Source of the DNA: an uncultured Collinsella sp.
GTDB taxonomy: Bacteria > Actinomycetota > Coriobacteriia > Coriobacteriales > Coriobacteriaceae
Length of the DNA stretch: 7,322 nt
Direction of reading: 5' to 3'
Assembly (NCBI GenBank): GCA_900551635.1
Contig: URWQ01000070.1
Location: 1-7,322 of the forward strand
Shown here: positions 5,351 through 7,322 of the stretch, one piece after another
Numbering within the stretch: position 1 is the first letter of the stretch
How the letters are laid out: the number at the start of each line of letters is the position of its first letter
Position numbers and translations under genes: made by a program
The notes under the pieces: generated by a model
The model's input: the letters and a program-made list of their open reading frames with translations, nothing else
What the model was told of the DNA's origin: nothing
Database searches by the model: none

Positions 5351-5391
5351 CTGTTGTGAGATTGACCGCCGGTCATAGACGAAGATGAAAG

Positions 5392-5425
5392 CCGCCGTAA
5401 GGGGAGTGCTCCTTGCGGCGGTTTT
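5392..5425 (+). terminator. Intrinsic terminator between convergent genes
   Basis: CCGCCGTAAGG (5392-5402) pairs with CCTTGCGGCGG (5411-5421), one G-U pair, around an 8-nt loop. T4 follows at 5422-5425. On the minus strand the stem is followed only by CTTTCAT, so it may also stop transcription from the ketopantoate reductase gene, but less well. Confidence 0.85.
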
Positions 5426-5458
5426 GCTGCTAAGGCTGTTGAATGCGGCGCGTTGGCG

Positions 5459-6373
5459 TTACCAGCTTGCCTCGATATCGCGAATGCGCTGATAGAGCCA
5501 TTCGTTCTGCGGAACCTGGATATCGTGCTTGGCCGCGAGGCGGCGGACGGTGCCCGCGAACTCCTCGACCTCTGTTTTGCGCTGCGCGATGCGGTCCTGA
5601 GCCATTGAGGGCATACCGGCGGGGTCGATTCCCTCGATGAGGTGCACCATTTGCGTCAGGTCTGCTTCGGTCAGCTCAACGCCCTCGGCGTTGGCAACCG
5701 CAAGCGTCTCGCGCATGGCGGAGACAAAACAGCGGCGCTGCTCGGAGCCCGGCTCCGTGGCGCTTCCGTAGGTCCCGCCGTAGGCCATGCAGGTCTGGTT
5801 GATGCCGTCGTTGAGCATGAGTTTGGCCCACATGCGGTGCGCAATATCGCGCTCGACGGTATGGGCGATGCCGCAGCGCGTGTAGAGCCCGTCGATAGCG
5901 GCGACGGTCGCGGGGGCCGTGCCGGCCGCCGCGCCAAAGCGGATCTCGCCCGCATTGGTAAAGGTGAGCGCGCCGTTGAGGAACACGGCGTCCATGCCCT
6001 GGCAGATACCAAGAACGGTATGCTCCCAGCCAAAGCGTTCGGCAATCTTTTGCTCGCTCGTAATGCCGTTGCATAGCGAGGCGATGAGCGTGTTGGGTCC
6101 CACGACGCGCTCCATAGTCTTGAGTGCTTGGTCGAGACCGGTGGTCTTGACTGTCAGGATGACCAGATCGGCGGGCGTCGCCTCGCTGGCGCGGACGGAC
6201 GTGAGATCGCAGGGCTTGCCGTTGACAGTGAGCGCATCGCCCGCGTGACGCTCAAAACGGGTGTCATCCATGATGTATTCGACGGCGTCGTTGCCGAGCG
6301 CCCAGGCGATCATGCTGCCGTAGAGCAGGCCGACGCCGCCCTTGCCGATAAAGGCGACCTTGTTGATCTGCAT
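5459..6373 (-). CDS. panE: Ketopantoate reductase family protein (PanE/ApbA)
   Basis: This 304-aa protein is the normal length for an NADPH-dependent 2-dehydropantoate 2-reductase, which makes pantoate for pantothenate and CoA. The nucleotide site is GKGGVG (residues 10-15) in the first Rossmann strand. Key residues line up with E. coli PanE: N102 in SLCNGITSE, the catalytic K184 in MWAKLMLN, N188/N192, S256 in MPSMAQD and E268 in KTEVEEFAG. The start is ATG 6373, because GGGGAG lies 9 nt upstream. The other in-frame ATG (6382) directly abuts that Shine-Dalgarno. No panB, panC or panD is adjacent, and paralogs in this family often reduce other 2-keto acids, so the exact substrate is unproven. 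It converges with the small membrane-protein gene across a shared terminator and diverges from the aldo/keto reductase. Confidence 0.85.
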   Translation of the reverse strand: MQINKVAFIGKGGVGLLYGSMIAWALGNDAVEYIMDDTRFERHAGDALTVNGKPCDLTSVRASEATPADLVILTVKTTGLDQALKTMERVVGPNTLIASLCNGITSEQKIAERFGWEHTVLGICQGMDAVFLNGALTFTNAGEIRFGAAAGTAPATVAAIDGLYTRCGIAHTVERDIAHRMWAKLMLNDGINQTCMAYGGTYGSATEPGSEQRRCFVSAMRETLAVANAEGVELTEADLTQMVHLIEGIDPAGMPSMAQDRIAQRKTEVEEFAGTVRRLAAKHDIQVPQNEWLYQRIRDIEASW

Positions 6374-6395
6374 GTGAATCATCTCCCCATGTAAA

Positions 6396-6429
6396 AGGCG
6401 CCCGCGTAAGGGGCGCCTGATGGATTGTA
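6396..6429 (-). promoter_or_regulatory. panE leader: TACAAT box followed by an 8-bp palindrome
   Basis: AGGCGCCC-N7-GGGCGCCT (6396-6403 and 6411-6418) is a perfect 8-bp inverted repeat. Read on the minus strand it is followed by TTTT and then, 15 nt later, by the GGGGAG ribosome site region of panE, so it looks like a terminator or attenuator. TACAAT (minus strand, 6424-6429) would place a transcription start near the first arm, in which case the palindrome is an operator or a stabilising 5' hairpin. The -35 is poor. Confidence 0.45.
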
Positions 6430-6466
6430 TGCTGCCAGGGTGATTGGTGGGTGCGCGGGGCGGCTG

Positions 6467-6535
6467 TTATAAAAAAGAAACGTTTGCCTGGACGCTACGC
6501 TGCGGGGCAGACCGCAAAGACATGCGCGTGGTCAT
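6467..6535 (-). CDS. Possible 22-aa leader peptide upstream of panE
   Basis: ATG 6535 has AAAGGAG 6 nt upstream and opens a 22-codon ORF ending TAA at 6467. The peptide starts MTTRMSLRSAPQRS, with four Ser, four Arg (counting R4, R8, R13) or fewer depending on start, and no run of one amino acid. Three arginines and four serines are present from the first ATG. It resembles nothing I know. The ribosome site lies in the loop of a GCCCG/CGGGC hairpin whose stem ends just before the ATG. It might be a leader for panE, 94 nt downstream, or chance. Confidence 0.25.
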   Translation of the reverse strand: MTTRMSLRSAPQRSVQANVSFL

Positions 6536-6561
6536 GCCCGGCTCCTTTCATCGGGCTTTTT
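6536..6561 (+). terminator. Weak terminator-like hairpin
   Basis: GCCCG (6536-6540) pairs with CGGGC (6552-6556), with T5 at 6557-6561. The stem is only 5 bp around an 11-nt loop, and no plus-strand gene ends before it. It may be an attenuator for the aldo/keto reductase, end an unseen short transcript, or be only the minus-strand ribosome-site hairpin seen in reverse. Confidence 0.3.
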
Positions 6562-6697
6562 GCTGATGTTAAAGCGGTGCCGTGACGGCCTGATTTCTGC
6601 TGCGTTACGATACGTTCTCGATTGCGATTCCGATGTGTTTCGATGACGTGACGGGTTTGTTTCGCCTTGTCAGGGCTTCGATGGGAGGGGAGGGGCC

Positions 6698-7322
6698 GTG
6701 CAATATCGCGTTGACCCCAAAAGCGGCAACCGTATCTCGGCGTTGGGGCTGGGCTGCATGAGGTTTCCCGGTGCGCCGGGACGCCCGGATGCGAAGACTG
6801 CCGACGCCATCATCTTCCGTGCGGTGGAGCAGGGGATTAACTACCTGGACACGGCCTATCTCTATCCCGGCAACGAGGCTTGTGTGGGTGCGTCGCTTGA
6901 GCGCCTGGGCTTGCGCGACCAGGTTTTGCTCGCAACCAAGCTGCCGCATGCTTCGTGCAAATGCGCGGAGGATTTCGACCGGTTCTTCGACGAGCAACTG
7001 CGCCGCCTGCGGACCGACCATATCGACTATTACCTCATGCACAACATTACCTCGCCCGCCCAGTGGGAACGTGTGGTGGCGTTGGGCATCGAGGACTGGA
7101 TCGCGCGTCAAAAGGCGGCGGGGCGCATTCGCCAGATTGGTTTTTCGTACCACGGCAGCGCGGCGGATTTCCTGACGATGCTCGATGCATATGAGTGGGA
7201 CTTTTGCCAGATCCAGTACAATTACGCTGGAGAGCGATATCAGGCGGGAACAGCGGGGCTCATGGCCGCCGCCGAGCGAGGCCTCGCGGTGTTTGTGATG
7301 GAGCCACTGCTGGGCGGGCGTT
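6698..7322 (+). CDS. Aldo/keto reductase of the ferredoxin-domain type, C-terminus cut off by window
   Basis: The visible 208 residues start at GTG 6698, with GGGAGGGG 7 nt upstream, and run off the right edge without a stop. The aldo/keto reductase tetrad is complete: D51 and Y56 in NYLDTAYLYPGNE, K81 in LATKLPH and H115 in DYYLMHN. Further family marks are ISALGLGCMRFP (13-24), RIRQIGFSYHG (about 150-160), WDFCQIQYNY and MEPLLGG near the cut. The segments LGLGCMRFP, LATKLP and FCQIQYNY suggest the subgroup (COG1453) that ends in a 4Fe-4S ferredoxin-like domain and totals about 370-400 aa, so the cluster cysteines would lie beyond this window. It is a cytoplasmic NAD(P)H-dependent carbonyl reductase with unknown substrate. 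The gene is divergent from panE, and no promoter is clear. Confidence 0.9.
   Translation, partial: MQYRVDPKSGNRISALGLGCMRFPGAPGRPDAKTADAIIFRAVEQGINYLDTAYLYPGNEACVGASLERLGLRDQVLLATKLPHASCKCAEDFDRFFDEQLRRLRTDHIDYYLMHNITSPAQWERVVALGIEDWIARQKAAGRIRQIGFSYHGSAADFLTMLDAYEWDFCQIQYNYAGERYQAGTAGLMAAAERGLAVFVMEPLLGGR

Larger units (their letters stand above)
6374..6697. other. 324-bp divergent intergenic region, panE / aldo-keto reductase
   Basis: No large gene fits here. Toward panE (minus strand) there is a 22-codon ORF with a good ribosome site, a T-rich tract (6470-6480), a TACAAT box (6424-6429) and a strong palindrome (6396-6418). Near 6536-6561 is a hairpin that looks like a weak plus-strand terminator. 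From 6608 to about 6645 the tetramer CGAT recurs five times, with no even spacing. I see no clear plus-strand promoter for the aldo/keto reductase, and no riboswitch that I recognise. Confidence 0.5.

Noticed and set aside
6374..6382. ATG 6382 as the start of the ketopantoate reductase
   Set aside because: It touches the GGGGAG ribosome site with no spacing. ATG 6373 is 9 nt away and begins right before the Rossmann strand.
6522..6566. Plus-strand 14-codon ORF ending in the weak terminator, as a leader for the aldo/keto reductase
   Set aside because: It has no ribosome site before its ATG and overlaps the better-supported minus-strand small ORF.

Overview
This is a 7.3-kb piece of ordinary bacterial chromosome. 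It is G+C-rich (about 60% by eye) and has Shine-Dalgarno sequences of the AAAGGAG type. The organism is most likely a gut actinobacterium of the class Coriobacteriia, close to Collinsella. That placement is an inference from the look of the proteins, chiefly the secreted protein ending in a VYDSGC...DYYTGW block and the MetR/CpsY-like LysR regulator. No 16S or other marker gene is present to prove it. There are no insertion sequences, phage genes, CRISPR arrays, tRNAs or rRNAs.

Layout, left to right. A minus-strand block holds lysR (1346-2284), rnhA (797-1282, GTG start) and a Gfo/Idh/MocA-type oxidoreductase that runs off the left edge (1-723). LysR is divergent from metY (2558-3868), an O-acetylhomoserine sulfhydrylase. 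The 273-bp divergent region holds a good sigma70-type promoter with an inverted repeat in its spacer, two LysR-box-like dyads, and an unannotated 17-codon leader ORF with a strong Shine-Dalgarno and two Cys codons. metY ends at a strong intrinsic terminator (3931-3969). Next come a secreted coiled-coil protein with a C-terminal 3D/RlpA-like domain (4181-4957) and a 68-aa two-helix membrane protein (5144-5350). A terminator follows (5392-5425), toward which a minus-strand ketopantoate reductase-family gene (5459-6373) converges. A 324-bp divergent region separates that gene from an aldo/keto reductase of the type that carries a C-terminal ferredoxin domain (6698 to the right edge, GTG start).

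How the parts work together. The best-supported unit is LysR plus leader ORF plus metY. MetY uses sulfide and O-acetylhomoserine to make homocysteine. The adjacent LysR resembles regulators of sulfur amino-acid genes, and the Cys codons and Shine-Dalgarno/anti-Shine-Dalgarno complementarities of the leader suggest a second, translational layer of control. The other genes (RNase HI and three oxidoreductase-type enzymes) look like unrelated housekeeping or metabolic functions.

The points most worth a second look are the metY leader, the secreted protein and its phased upstream repeats, a 16-bp-stem hairpin at 4983-5030 without a U tract, and the hairpin and small ORF ahead of the ketopantoate reductase gene.
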